A program made the position numbers and the translations under genes. Under the pieces are notes generated by a model. The model was not told the origin of the DNA, did no database searches, and was given only the letters and a program-made list of their open reading frames with translations. From NCBI RefSeq assembly GCF_024807225.1, contig NZ_JANUCO010000001.1, positions 1,922,001 through 1,986,000 on the forward strand: 64,000 bases of DNA, written 5' to 3'. The stretch is from Chryseobacterium ginsenosidimutans. GTDB taxonomy: Bacteria > Bacteroidota > Bacteroidia > Flavobacteriales > Weeksellaceae. This document shows positions 28,719-37,799 of the stretch, in pieces (the stretch's first letter is position 1; every line of letters begins with the position of its first letter).

Positions 28719-29999
28719 TCAAATTTCCAATTTCTTCTCAACCTCATTCGGATGATCCAGACAATATTGCAATTGGTTTTTATCCAATTGTTTTTCCCAG
28801 TTTGCTACTACAACAGTTGCCACAGAATTTCCGATAACATTGGTTAAAGCACGGCATTCACTCATAAATTTATCAATTCCTAAGATCAAAGTCATTCCCG
28901 CAATCGGAATTTCGGGAACAACAGCTAAAGTTGCAGCCAACGTTACGAAGCCAGCTCCGGTAACTCCGGCTGCACCTTTCGAGCTCAACATTGCCACTAA
29001 AAGCAGCATCAATTGCTTCTCAATCGGAAGATGAATATTCAACGCCTGAGCAATAAATAAGGAAGCCAAAGTCATATAAATATTGGTTCCGTCAAGATTA
29101 AAAGAATATCCTGTAGGAACAACCAAACCGACAATTGTTCTTGAACAACCTGCTTTTTCAAGCTTTTCCATAATTCCCGGAAGTGCAGATTCTGAAGAGC
29201 TTGTTCCTAAAACCAAAAGAAGCTCTTCTTTCAGATAATACATTAATTTAAAAATATTGAAACCGTTGTACCAAGCAACCGCTCCTAAAACTACAACCAC
29301 AAAAAGGGCAGAAGTAATATAAAAGGTTCCCACCAAAAATATCAGATTTAAAATAGAATGAAGTCCGTATTTTCCGATAGTAAAAGCCATTGCGCCAAAA
29401 GCACCGATCGGAGCGAGTTTCATCAGCATATGCACAATTTTGAAAATCGGAGTAGAAAGATCCTGTAGAAATTCGGTTACTTTATGGCTTTTTTCTTTTG
29501 TCAGAACCAAGGCAACTCCCATCAGAATAGCAACTAAAAGCACCTGCAGAATATTTTCCCCAACCAGCGGACTAAACAAAGTTTCGGGAATAACATTCAT
29601 CATAAAACCCGTCAATGTTGTTTCGTGAGCCTTTTGCTGATATTGCGAAACGTCCCCGGAAAGTGTTGCAGGATCAATGTTTAACCCATGTCCGGGTTGT
29701 AAAATATTTCCGACGATCAATCCGATAATTAAAGCCAATGTTGAAAAAGTAATGAAATAAATCATCGCTTTTACGGCAATTCTTCCCACTTTTTTCAGAT
29801 CGGTCATGTGTGCAATTCCCAAAGTCAGTGTTATGAAAATTACCGGAGCAATGATCATTTTTACCAATTTGATGAATCCGTCACCGAGAGGTTTCATTTT
29901 TTCGCCCAGTTCAGGATAGAAATTTCCTAAGAAAATTCCTGCAATAATTGCTATAATAACCTGAAAATAAAGTTGCTGATAGAATTTTTTCGCTTTCAA
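28719..29999 (-). CDS. dctA: C4-dicarboxylate/H+ or Na+ symporter, DctA-type
   Basis: Inner-membrane importer of the dicarboxylate/amino-acid:cation symporter family. The 426-residue protein has the re-entrant loop serine motif [20 protein letters not shown], the TM7 motif [13 protein letters not shown] and the TM8 segment [21 protein letters not shown], closer to DctA (succinate, fumarate, malate) than to GltP. About eight helices and two hairpins are expected. Monocistronic; a hairpin repeat cluster follows its stop. Substrate is an inference from similarity of motifs. Confidence 0.85.
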   Translation of the reverse strand: MKAKKFYQQLYFQVIIAIIAGIFLGNFYPELGEKMKPLGDGFIKLVKMIIAPVIFITLTLGIAHMTDLKKVGRIAVKAMIYFITFSTLALIIGLIVGNILQPGHGLNIDPATLSGDVSQYQQKAHETTLTGFMMNVIPETLFSPLVGENILQVLLVAILMGVALVLTKEKSHKVTEFLQDLSTPIFKIVHMLMKLAPIGAFGAMAFTIGKYGLHSILNLIFLVGTFYITSALFVVVVLGAVAWYNGFNIFKLMYYLKEELLLVLGTSSSESALPGIMEKLEKAGCSRTIVGLVVPTGYSFNLDGTNIYMTLASLFIAQALNIHLPIEKQLMLLLVAMLSSKGAAGVTGAGFVTLAATLAVVPEIPIAGMTLILGIDKFMSECRALTNVIGNSVATVVVANWEKQLDKNQLQYCLDHPNEVEKKLEI

Positions 30000-30077
30000 T
30001 AGAATATCGGATTTTAAAGGCGAAAATTAATAAAATTTGCTCTAAAATATGATAAAAGTCATAAGAAGTTTCGGCTG

Positions 30078-30110
30078 AAACCTTCAAGGTCTTTAAAACC
30101 TTGAAGGTTT
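30078..30110. repeat. Palindromic repeat of the AACCTTCAAGG type
   Basis: AAACCTTCAAGG pairs with CCTTGAAGGTTT around a short AT loop. It is related in design to 3906-3939. It sits 11 bases after the ggt stop codon, so it may serve as the ggt terminator. Confidence 0.7.
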
Positions 30111-30121
30111 AGATATAGAAA

Positions 30122-31807
30122 TTATTCCACCGCAACAGAATCGTCACCGCGACCATCCGCAACCGCGTGAATATTTCCGTTTTCACCAATTAAAATCATT
30201 TCTGTTCTTCCGATCTGATTCCATTTTTCTGTTTTATAACCTAATTTTTCTAAATCTTTTATAGTAGTTTCAGGAAAATTCTTCTCAAAAGCGACACTTT
30301 CTGGAAGCCATTGATGGTGGAATTTTGGGGAATTGACGGAAATATTTGTATTTAATTTAAAATCAACAACATCTACAATCGATTGATAAACAGAGGTCGG
30401 AATCGTAGTTCCTCCCGGAGTTCCGACAATCATATAAGGTTTTCCGTTTTTCAGAACAATCGTCGGAGTCATCGATGAAAGCATTCTTTTATTAGGCTGA
30501 ATGGCGTTTGCTTCTCCGCCGACAGCTCCAAACATATTGGGAACACCCGGTTTTATGGAGAAATCATCCATTTCATTATTTAGAAAAAATCCGGCTCCTG
30601 ACACGACGACTTTACTGCCGTATAAACCATTTAAAGTAGTGGTAACGGCTGCTGCATTTCCCTCTTTATCGATTACGGAAATATGAGTAGTTTCCGTAGA
30701 TTCTTTAGGTTGTTTAATGATTTTTCCAACTTCTGAACTTGGAGTTGCTTTATTAAAACTGAAACTTTTCCATCTGTTTTTCAAATATTCATCAGAAATT
30801 AAATACGATGTTTTGTCTTTAATAAAATCCGGATCGCCCATATATTCGGCTCTGTCGGCAAAAGCTCTTCTTTCGGCTTCCACCATAATTTGAACTGCTT
30901 TTGTAGAATTCTGCTGATATTTTTCAAGATTTTCATAACCCGCCATTTTCAACATCTGAGCCAGAAGAATTCCGCCGCTTGAAGGTAAAGGCATAGAAAC
31001 AACATTATTTCCTTTATAATCAAATTCAAGGGCTTTTCTTTCGGCAACTTTATAGTTTTTAAGATCTTCTAGCGTGATAATTCCGTTTCCTTTCTTCATT
31101 TCTGAAACTAAATATTCGGCGGTTTTTCCTTCATAAAATCCTTTTAAACCTTGTTTTTGAATTAATTTCAAGGTTTCTGCCAATTCTTTCTGAACCAAAA
31201 TATCTCCCATTTTCCAAGGAGTTTCTTTTACGAAAACGATGGATGATTTATTATGTTGCTGAAAATATTCTTTGTTTGCATTTAATAAACTCGCTTCCTG
31301 TTCGGTAATAGAAAAACCTTTTTCGGCTAAATCAATCGCAGGTTGAATTAATTGATTCATAGGAAGTTTGCAATATTTCAACGTTGCAAAAAATCCGGCA
31401 ACACTTCCCGGAATTCCGACAGCTAATCTTCCGTTTTGAGATAAATCGGTGTTTGCTTTTCCGTTTTTATCAATGTACATGTCGTGAGTTGCCTTGTTTG
31501 GCGCAGTTTCACGATAATCTAATGTGAATTTTTCACCGTTATTTTTTACCCCAACCAAAAATCCGCCACCGCCAATATTTCCGGCTTGAGGATAGACAAC
31601 TGCTAAAGCATATTGTGTTGCTACAATAGCATCGTAGGCATTTCCACCCATTTTCAGGACTTTTGCACCGGCTTCACTGGCAAGAGGATGCGCAGAAACG
31701 ACAACGCCTTTGTTTTTTACCTTAACTTCTTTTACAATATTAAAATCAGTGTATTGTGCTGAAAATGTGTGAGAAAATAAAATAAGTGAAATAATAATCT
31801 TTTTCAT
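30122..31807 (-). CDS. ggt: Gamma-glutamyltransferase precursor
   Basis: Periplasmic enzyme that cleaves or transfers the gamma-glutamyl group of glutathione; self-cleaves into two subunits. The 561-residue protein has a signal peptide (about 1-17). The large subunit begins VVSAHPLASEAGAKVLKMGG. The autoprocessing nucleophile Thr is in ESTETTHISVIDKEG. The small subunit carries MLSSMTPTIVLKNGKP and the oxyanion loop GTPGGTTIPTSV. All landmarks are present at normal spacing. Monocistronic, divergent from the threonine dehydrogenase gene. Confidence 0.95.
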   Translation of the reverse strand: MKKIIISLILFSHTFSAQYTDFNIVKEVKVKNKGVVVSAHPLASEAGAKVLKMGGNAYDAIVATQYALAVVYPQAGNIGGGGFLVGVKNNGEKFTLDYRETAPNKATHDMYIDKNGKANTDLSQNGRLAVGIPGSVAGFFATLKYCKLPMNQLIQPAIDLAEKGFSITEQEASLLNANKEYFQQHNKSSIVFVKETPWKMGDILVQKELAETLKLIQKQGLKGFYEGKTAEYLVSEMKKGNGIITLEDLKNYKVAERKALEFDYKGNNVVSMPLPSSGGILLAQMLKMAGYENLEKYQQNSTKAVQIMVEAERRAFADRAEYMGDPDFIKDKTSYLISDEYLKNRWKSFSFNKATPSSEVGKIIKQPKESTETTHISVIDKEGNAAAVTTTLNGLYGSKVVVSGAGFFLNNEMDDFSIKPGVPNMFGAVGGEANAIQPNKRMLSSMTPTIVLKNGKPYMIVGTPGGTTIPTSVYQSIVDVVDFKLNTNISVNSPKFHHQWLPESVAFEKNFPETTIKDLEKLGYKTEKWNQIGRTEMILIGENGNIHAVADGRGDDSVAVE

Positions 31808-31863
31808 TTGTAAATTTTATAACCTAATTTACAATTTTGTTTTAAGATAGGGTTTAAAATATT

Positions 31864-31871
31864 TATTTTTG
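31864..31871 (+). promoter_or_regulatory. Candidate promoter -7 element of the threonine dehydrogenase gene
   Basis: TATTTTTG fits TAnnTTTG, 28 bases before the ATG. A clear -33 element at ideal spacing is not seen. Confidence 0.45.
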
Positions 31872-31898
31872 CTTCCGATCAACTAATAAAAAAGAAAA

Positions 31899-32864
31899 AT
31901 GGAATCCCACACGGAAAGAATACTTATTACAGGTGCTTTAGGACAGATCGGTACCGAACTTACAAACAGACTTGTTGAGATCCACGGAGCAGATAATGTT
32001 GTTGCTTCAGGGCTTGACAGATGGCAAAAGGGAATCACTGCAGCCGGACATTACGAGAGAATGGACGTTACGAATACGCAATTGGTAAGACAGGTGATCA
32101 AAGATTATGAGATCACAACGGTGTATCATTTGGCTTCATTATTGTCGGGAACTTCAGAAAAGCAGCCAATTTTTGCATGGAAATTGAATCTTGAACCTCT
32201 TCTTCATTTTTGCGAATTGGCGAAAGAAGGTCTTCTTCAAAAGATTTTCTGGCCGAGTTCAATCGCAGTTTTCGGGAAAGGAATTCCAAAGGAAAATGTG
32301 GAACAGGATGTCGTTTTGAATCCGACAACGGTGTACGGAATTTCGAAAATGGCTGGTGAAAAATGGTGCGAATATTATTTCGACAAGTATGGAGTAGATG
32401 TAAGAAGTATAAGATATCCGGGATTGATTTCATGGAAAACTCCAGCAGGTGGCGGAACTACAGATTACGCTGTTGAGATTTTTTACGAAGCCATTGAAGA
32501 AGGAAAATATACAAGTTTTATTTCTGAAAATACAGGAATGCCGATGTTGTATATGGACGACGCAATCAATGCAACTTTGAAATTAATGGAAGCTCCGAAG
32601 GAAAGTTTGACAGTGCGTTCGTCTTATAATTTGGGTGGAATGTCTTTCACTCCGAAAGAATTGGCAGAAGAAATTAAGAAAGAAATTCCAGGATTTGAGA
32701 TCGATTACAAACCGGATTTCAGACAGCAGATTGCAGATTCTTGGCCGGCTTCCATCAACGATTCTGTGGCGAAAAAAGACTGGGGGTTAACGTATGATTT
32801 CGGAATTTCTGAAATGTCAAAAGACATGATCAAGAATCTTAAAGTAAAATTGGGTAAAAATTAA
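31899..32864 (+). CDS. Epimerase-type L-threonine 3-dehydrogenase (NAD-dependent, extended SDR)
   Basis: Oxidises L-threonine to 2-amino-3-ketobutyrate in threonine breakdown. The 321-residue protein is an extended short-chain dehydrogenase, not the zinc-dependent Tdh. It has the NAD motif GALGQIGTEL at residues 12-21, Ser in WPSSIAVFG, and YGISKMAGEKW with the catalytic Tyr and Lys. The segment RYPGLISWKTPAGGGTTDYA is characteristic of GalE-like threonine dehydrogenases known from Flavobacterium frigidimaris and animals. No kbl-like neighbour is present in the window. Confidence 0.88.
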   Translation: MESHTERILITGALGQIGTELTNRLVEIHGADNVVASGLDRWQKGITAAGHYERMDVTNTQLVRQVIKDYEITTVYHLASLLSGTSEKQPIFAWKLNLEPLLHFCELAKEGLLQKIFWPSSIAVFGKGIPKENVEQDVVLNPTTVYGISKMAGEKWCEYYFDKYGVDVRSIRYPGLISWKTPAGGGTTDYAVEIFYEAIEEGKYTSFISENTGMPMLYMDDAINATLKLMEAPKESLTVRSSYNLGGMSFTPKELAEEIKKEIPGFEIDYKPDFRQQIADSWPASINDSVAKKDWGLTYDFGISEMSKDMIKNLKVKLGKN

Positions 32865-32949
32865 TTTATCTAAAGTTTAACTTTAATTAAAATATATTTT
32901 AACATCTGATTTTTAATTTATTATAAATTTTATCTAAAACTTAATTTAA

Positions 32950-33702
32950 ATGGTATTATTCACTTTTAACATCGTAAATATTGAAGCTGACACGAAAAAT
33001 GGCGTTCAGATTTCCGATGAAGAAAGATTGAAAATTTCACATGATAATACAAAAGCTATTCTTAGGATTTTAGATATTCATGATGTTAAAGCAAGCTTTT
33101 TTGTGGAGATTTCGCTCGCTCAAAAGCTTCAAAATTTAATAAAAGCAATTTCATCCAAAGGGCATGAAATTGCTTTTTACAATAAGAATTCCAGTCTTCA
33201 GGAAATTGAAGAAGCGAAGAAATTTACAGAGGAATTTTTAGAAAAACAAATCAGAGGAATTCGCCAGAAAGATTTAAAACTGCCGCAGGAAGATTTAAAA
33301 TTATTGGAATTTAATTATGTTTCCAACATCGATAATGCGGATATTTTTTTTCCTTTTAAGCGCTTAAAAAGAGATACGCAAATCACCGAAGAAAACGGAT
33401 TGAGTATTGTCCCGGAAAGTATTTCTCCTTACAGCCAATTGCCTTATAATGATTTTGTGTTTCAGGTTTTGCCGATGAGATATTATAAGAGTATGATTTT
33501 TGAAACGTTAAAGAAAGATGATTTTGTTTTGATTTATCTGAACTCCTGGCAATTTACAGATTTCAATAAATATCCATTTGAAATGCCTTTTTACCGAAGA
33601 TTAAATTTAGGCAGAAAAATGGAGGACAAATTAGATGCCCTCCTTACTTGGATCAACGAGAAGGAGATGGCTACTTCCCGTATGAAAGATTATATTTTTT
33701 GA
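32950..33702 (+). CDS. Degenerate NodB-like (polysaccharide deacetylase fold) protein
   Basis: A 250-residue protein without signal peptide. LFTFNIVNIEADTKNG at the start, RILDIHDVKASFFVEISLAQ and the ISSKGHEIAFYN segment (about 70-80) follow the layout of NodB-homology proteins. The usual metal site is degraded: the first motif lacks the double Asp, and GHEIAFYNKN lacks the His pair of GHE(I/L)G-x-H-x-x-H. The C-terminal FVLIYLNSWQFTDF and PFYRRLNLG recall DUF3473-type extensions. Enzyme activity is doubtful. It starts 86 bases after the dehydrogenase gene. Confidence 0.6.
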   Translation: MVLFTFNIVNIEADTKNGVQISDEERLKISHDNTKAILRILDIHDVKASFFVEISLAQKLQNLIKAISSKGHEIAFYNKNSSLQEIEEAKKFTEEFLEKQIRGIRQKDLKLPQEDLKLLEFNYVSNIDNADIFFPFKRLKRDTQITEENGLSIVPESISPYSQLPYNDFVFQVLPMRYYKSMIFETLKKDDFVLIYLNSWQFTDFNKYPFEMPFYRRLNLGRKMEDKLDALLTWINEKEMATSRMKDYIF

Positions 33703-33727
33703 GTCTTTTTCTTTGACTGAATTTTTT

Positions 33728-33782
33728 CTCCCACAGATTTCACGGATTTACAGAGATGTTTGTGCTTAATTTGTGAAAACAT
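33728..33782. repeat. CACAGATTTCACGG-type repeat fragment
   Basis: CCCACAGATTTCACGGATTT and TTTGTGAAAA match, in reverse orientation, the longer copy at 48829-48905. Another fragment is at 34007-34044, on the far side of the 157-bp element. Confidence 0.6.
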
Positions 33783-33810
33783 TAACGTATTTATGCTTGA
33801 AAAATTAATT

Positions 33811-33967
33811 TAAACGCAAAGATTTAATTATTTAAGCCGTTGATTTCAGATAGCAAAGGCAAATAAATTTGCTTCGCGAAGCTGAAACAGGAGCTTAATC
33901 AAATCAACATGTTGATTCATCTTTGCTCCCCTAAATATATATTTTCAAAATAAAATCTTTGCGTTTA
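33811..33967. repeat. 157-bp repeat with terminal inverted repeats, copy B
   Basis: Starts TAAACGCAAAGATTTAAT and ends TAAAATCTTTGCGTTTA. The interior GCTTCGCGAAGC and CAAATCAACATGTTGATTC parallel copy A (16971-17130). It lies between two fragments of the CACAGATT-type repeat, in a 343-base gap with no gene. Confidence 0.75.
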
Positions 33968-34045
33968 AAAATTCTCCAAAATTTTTTAGATTAAACATAT
34001 ACTTGTGTTATTCGTGCAAAAAATTAGTGTTATTTGTGTTTAAAG

Positions 34046-35252
34046 CTAAGCCAATTCAAAAAGCGTAATTTCCGGTAAAACACCGACTCTTCCCGGATAT
34101 CCCAAAACACCGAAACCTCTGTTTACATACAGCATTTTTCCTTCGCTTTCATATAAATCTGCCCATTTTGGATATTTGTATTGTACGGGCGACCATTTTA
34201 TATTTTTAAGATCCAAACCGAACTGCATTCCGTGTGTGTGTCCCGAAAGTGTTAAATGAATGTCTGTCGGATGCTTTTTTACCACGTAATCAAAATGAGT
34301 AGGGTCGTGGCTCATTAAAATTTTTGTAGCATCTTTTGGAACGTCTTTCAAAGCATCATCCAGTCTTCCGAATTGTGGGAAAGGCTTCAATCCCCAGTTT
34401 TCTACACCGAGAATGTATAGTTTTTCACCGTTTTTCTCGATGATTCTATGTTCGTTTCGAAGCATATCAAAACCTGCCTGTCTTTCGTATTCGATTAATG
34501 TATCAAGATTTTTCTTTTTTTCATCCAATGAAGTCCAGCTTACGTAATCTCCGTAATCGTGGTTTCCAAGAACTGCTAATTTCCCGTCTTTTGCTTTAAT
34601 TTTTGAAAATAAAGAAATAAAAGGCTTGAATTCATCTGCCACATTATTCACCATATCTCCTGTAAATAAAACAAGATCAGGATTTTGTTCATTAATTAAG
34701 TTGATCGCGTGTTCCAATTTACCCGGGTCGCTGAAACTTCCACTGTGAACGTCTGAAATCTGTACGATTTTGTATCCTTTGAAGCTTTTGGGAAGATTAG
34801 CAAAGTTTATTCTTACTCTTCTCACTTTGTGGCGGTATTTTCCAAACGTAATTCCGTCGATGAAAAGGGCGGAAAGAAACTCCTCCTAAACCTAATCCTA
34901 TTAAGCTTAAAAATTTCCTTCTTTCCGGGAAAAAGTTTTCTGTAGGGCGTGTTAATCCGATTAAATAGCTTCCTGTTCTGAAAATATCATCAATCAATAA
35001 AAATAAAACGATGAAAACTTTAGGCAAAACAAATACAACAAACAATGAGATCATTATTTGCGCTCTCATGGTACTTCTGTCTGACTTTTGAAAATGAGAG
35101 ACTTCGTAGGCGAAAATCCCATAAACAGTTAAAGACACGATCCAATAACCGAGTCTTATCCAGAAATTATCTGTTAACGTTCTTACTGCCTGATAAATGT
35201 AAACTTCTAAAAACAAGAAGATTGCAGCAATAATTAAAAAATTTCTTTGCAT
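34046..35252 (-). CDS. Membrane-anchored metallophosphoesterase, frameshifted by one base
   Basis: The ATG at 35252 (MQRNFLIIAAIFLFLEVY) opens a region with about four transmembrane segments that ends in RRKFLSLIGLGLGGV. The frame then shifts to the catalytic domain: VQISDVHSGSF, LFTGDMVNN, VLGNHDYGDY, MSHDPTHFD and LSGHTHGMQ, the complete dinuclear-metal phosphoesterase motif set. Removing one base in GAAAC at 34876-34880 gives a single 401-residue protein, the usual layout of YkuE/YaeI-like enzymes facing the periplasm. It belongs to the same insertion class as the other frameshifts. Substrate unknown, possibly a lipid phosphate. Confidence 0.8.
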
Positions 35253-35262
35253 AATCGAGTGT

Positions 35263-35300
35263 AAAAAAAGCACAAAGAATAGTTTCCCTGTGCTTTTTTA
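35263..35300 (-). terminator. Terminator after the KAS III gene
   Basis: AAAAGCACA (from 35266) pairs with TGTGCTTTT (35289-35297). The A run at 35263 on the plus strand gives the U run for minus-strand transcription. The phosphoesterase start lies only 11 bases beyond. Confidence 0.75.
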
Positions 35301-35321
35301 TATTTTAAATTAAATATTATA

Positions 35322-36389
35322 TTAAGGAAATCTATAAACGATCGCATTGATGTTCATTCCGGCACCTACCGAAGTCATCACAATGTTACCTTTTTCTTTA
35401 AACGTTTGACCGTTCATTTTTCCTTTAATTATTAAATCAAACATGGTAGGAATTGTTGCAACCGACGAATTTCCAAACATTTGGATCGTCATCGGAGAGA
35501 TGGCATGGTCGTAATCTTTCACGTCATATAGCCTGTGAAGTCTGTCGATCATAGCATAATCCATCTTGGCATTTGCCTGGTGAATTAATATTTTGTCGAT
35601 GTCATCAATAGAAAGTCCGGCATCATCAATCGTTTCTTTAATAGCAACAGGAACATTTTTAAGAGCGTACTCATAAATTTTTCTTCCCAGCATTCTGATA
35701 AATGGCTTGTCTCTGTCAACTTCCTTGTTTAAAGAAGGGCCACTTACAAGATATTCCAATTCAGGACCGTTGTCACAGATTGTATTGTGAGCGATGATTC
35801 CTACATTTTCTTCGTCGGTAGCTTTTACCACAACTGCACCGGCTCCGTCTGCAAAAATCATTTTGTTTCTGTCGAAAGGGTCTGTCACTCTGCTTAAAGT
35901 TTCGCTACCTACCACAAGAATTGTTTTAGCAACTTGAGCTTTAATTAAATGATCTGCCAAAATCATTGCTTCTACCCATCCCGGACATCCAAAAATCATA
36001 TCGTATGTGATACATTTCCTGTTTTTTATACCCAAATGGTTCTTCACTCTCGCTGCCATATTCGGCATAAAGTTCACAAGTCCACCTTTATTTACCTCTC
36101 CAAAATTACTTGCATAGATAATATAATCTATTTCTTCAGCTTCAATTTTTGCATCTTCGATAGCCACTTTTGCAGCTTCATAACCTATTTTGGAGTTCGA
36201 AAGATCGTCTTCAATATATCTGCGTTCCTCAATTTCTGTAATTTCTACAAATTTTGATATGATTTCTTCAGTAGGTTTTTCAATTTTTTCACCTTCATCC
36301 GTATAGAATTCAGAATCTAAAAAATAATCTCTACCAATAATTCTATTAGGAATATAAGATCCAGAACCAATAATGATCGTATTCGGCAT
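35322..36389 (-). CDS. Beta-ketoacyl-ACP synthase III family protein
   Basis: Condenses an acyl-CoA starter with malonyl-ACP. I take the ATG at 36389 (MPNTIIIGSGSYIPNRII), dropping 18 upstream residues rich in Leu/Ile/Lys that precede a promoter-like site. The 355-residue protein has the thiolase-fold triad: Cys in MIFGCPGWVEAM, His in ILIHQANAKM and Asn in QMFGNSSVAT. It is longer than the common FabH and does not sit in a fab cluster, so a specialised role in branched or aryl lipid synthesis is possible. Confidence 0.88.
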   Translation of the reverse strand: MPNTIIIGSGSYIPNRIIGRDYFLDSEFYTDEGEKIEKPTEEIISKFVEITEIEERRYIEDDLSNSKIGYEAAKVAIEDAKIEAEEIDYIIYASNFGEVNKGGLVNFMPNMAARVKNHLGIKNRKCITYDMIFGCPGWVEAMILADHLIKAQVAKTILVVGSETLSRVTDPFDRNKMIFADGAGAVVVKATDEENVGIIAHNTICDNGPELEYLVSGPSLNKEVDRDKPFIRMLGRKIYEYALKNVPVAIKETIDDAGLSIDDIDKILIHQANAKMDYAMIDRLHRLYDVKDYDHAISPMTIQMFGNSSVATIPTMFDLIIKGKMNGQTFKEKGNIVMTSVGAGMNINAIVYRFP

Positions 36390-36415
36390 TCGTTTAAATG
36401 ATTTTTTTAAAGACG

Positions 36416-36423
36416 CAAAGTTA
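36416..36423 (-). promoter_or_regulatory. Candidate promoter of the KAS III gene
   Basis: TAACTTTG on the minus strand (TAnnTTTG) with CTTTG 17 bases upstream as a -33-like element. The ATG at 36389 lies 26 bases downstream, supporting the shorter start. Confidence 0.5.
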
Positions 36424-36460
36424 ATAATTAATATTAATAACAAAGAATTAAAAATATTAT

Positions 36461-36468
36461 TAAATTTG
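36461..36468 (+). promoter_or_regulatory. Candidate divergent promoter of the anchored protein-menG-porT run
   Basis: TAAATTTG fits TAnnTTTG, 23 bases before the ATG at 36492 and back to back with the KAS III promoter. Confidence 0.45.
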
Positions 36469-36491
36469 CAAAAATTGTACTTTACAATCCT

Positions 36492-37061
36492 ATGAAAAAC
36501 AATCCATCCTTAAAAGGCTTACTTATTGCAGTTGTGGCGTTTATCGTTGCCTTTGGGATCTACTTCCTTTTTTTAGCGAAAAAGAACTCTTATGTTGTAG
36601 ATAATCCTACTCCCAATACGTTTTACTATAAAATTAATAACGGTTCGGAAGGAACAATTGCGGGAGGGCAAACCGTTCCGATAGACCTGAATAAGGGGAA
36701 AAACTCGATTAAAGTTTTCGATCAAAATAAAAAATTACTGTTCGATTCTGCGTTTGAAGTAAACAAAATCCGTGGTTTAATTAATATTGCCCATCAAGAT
36801 TATTACGTTAATGATCAATATTATGGGTACAATCTTAAAAAAGATTCATTACTTTTGGCACTTGATAAGACTGTGATCGACGGAAAAGCATATTATGGAG
36901 GTGCAAGACGCTTCAATAAATTATTTACTGATGATTTTTATTACAATGTGGATGAAGATTACGATAAAGTGATCAAAAACATTCAGCAGATAGAATCGAG
37001 ATCAAAAATCTTCAGAAAGCAGGATTACCTTAATTATTATAAAGAATATTACAAGTTTTAA
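36492..37061 (+). CDS. Membrane-anchored protein of unknown function upstream of menG
   Basis: A 189-residue protein with one N-terminal helix (about residues 8-28, LLIAVVAFIVAFGIYFLFL) and an extracytoplasmic remainder. The Gly-rich beta segment YYKINNGSEGTIAGGQTVPI is followed by a Tyr/Asp-rich helical tail. No enzyme motif. It is in the same frame as menG, whose TTG start comes three bases after this gene's stop codon. Position next to menG and porT suggests a role at the envelope, but none is demonstrated. Confidence 0.65.
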   Translation: MKNNPSLKGLLIAVVAFIVAFGIYFLFLAKKNSYVVDNPTPNTFYYKINNGSEGTIAGGQTVPIDLNKGKNSIKVFDQNKKLLFDSAFEVNKIRGLINIAHQDYYVNDQYYGYNLKKDSLLLALDKTVIDGKAYYGGARRFNKLFTDDFYYNVDEDYDKVIKNIQQIESRSKIFRKQDYLNYYKEYYKF

Positions 37062-37064
37062 GTT

Positions 37065-37796
37065 TTGACAAAAGATATCAACCAAGTGACTCCCTACAAT
37101 TCGGAGGCTACAAAGAAGAGCCAGGTAGAGGATATGTTCGACAATATTGCACCAAAATACGATCTTTTGAATCGTGTTTTATCCCTAAAAATTGATGTTT
37201 TATGGAGGAATACTTTGGTGAAATGGATGAAAAATGATAATCCGCAGGAAGTGCTGGATGTGGCTACTGGAACGGGAGATCTGGCAATTACGATTGAAAA
37301 AGGAACAGGTTCAAAAGTAATTGGTTTAGATTTATCGCAACAAATGTTAAATGTTGGCGTTATTAAAATAAAAAAACTTAAATTAGACGGCAAAATTTCC
37401 ATGCAAAAAGGGGATGCAGAAAATTTACCTTTCGAGGACAATAGATTCGATGCTGTTTCCGTTGCATTTGGAGTAAGGAATTTTGAAAACCTTACCAAAG
37501 GTTTGGCAGAATTAAGAAGAGTAGTGAAAGATAACAAGAGTGTTTACATACTGGAGTTTTCAAAAGTTGAGGGGTTTCTAGGACCATTTTATATGTTTTA
37601 TTTCAGAAATATATTACCTGCCATCGGCAGATTGGTTTCCAAAGATAACAGGGCGTATACATACCTTCCGGATTCTGTAAATGCTTTCCCTTTCGGGGAA
37701 AAAATGAGACAAATTCTTTTAGATACAGGATTTAAAAAAGTTGAATATAAAAAACTTAGTTTAGGGATAGCCACAATTTATAAAGCAACAAAGTAA
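37065..37796 (+). CDS. menG: Demethylmenaquinone methyltransferase
   Basis: SAM-dependent C-methylation in the last step of menaquinone synthesis (also named UbiE). The 243-residue protein has VEDMFDNIAPKYDLLNRVLS near the N-terminus, the SAM loop VLDVATGTGDLAI, DAVSVAFGVRNFENL and the C-terminal GIATIYKA typical of the family. The start is TTG, because an in-frame TAA lies two codons upstream and no ATG precedes the conserved region. Menaquinone is the quinone of this phylum, which fits the cydAB oxidase in the window. Confidence 0.93.
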   Translation: MTKDINQVTPYNSEATKKSQVEDMFDNIAPKYDLLNRVLSLKIDVLWRNTLVKWMKNDNPQEVLDVATGTGDLAITIEKGTGSKVIGLDLSQQMLNVGVIKIKKLKLDGKISMQKGDAENLPFEDNRFDAVSVAFGVRNFENLTKGLAELRRVVKDNKSVYILEFSKVEGFLGPFYMFYFRNILPAIGRLVSKDNRAYTYLPDSVNAFPFGEKMRQILLDTGFKKVEYKKLSLGIATIYKATK

Positions 37797-37799
37797 CCT

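Noticed and set aside
36390..36443. Longer start for the KAS III gene
   Set aside because: The added 18 residues are not family-like and cover the TAACTTTG promoter element.
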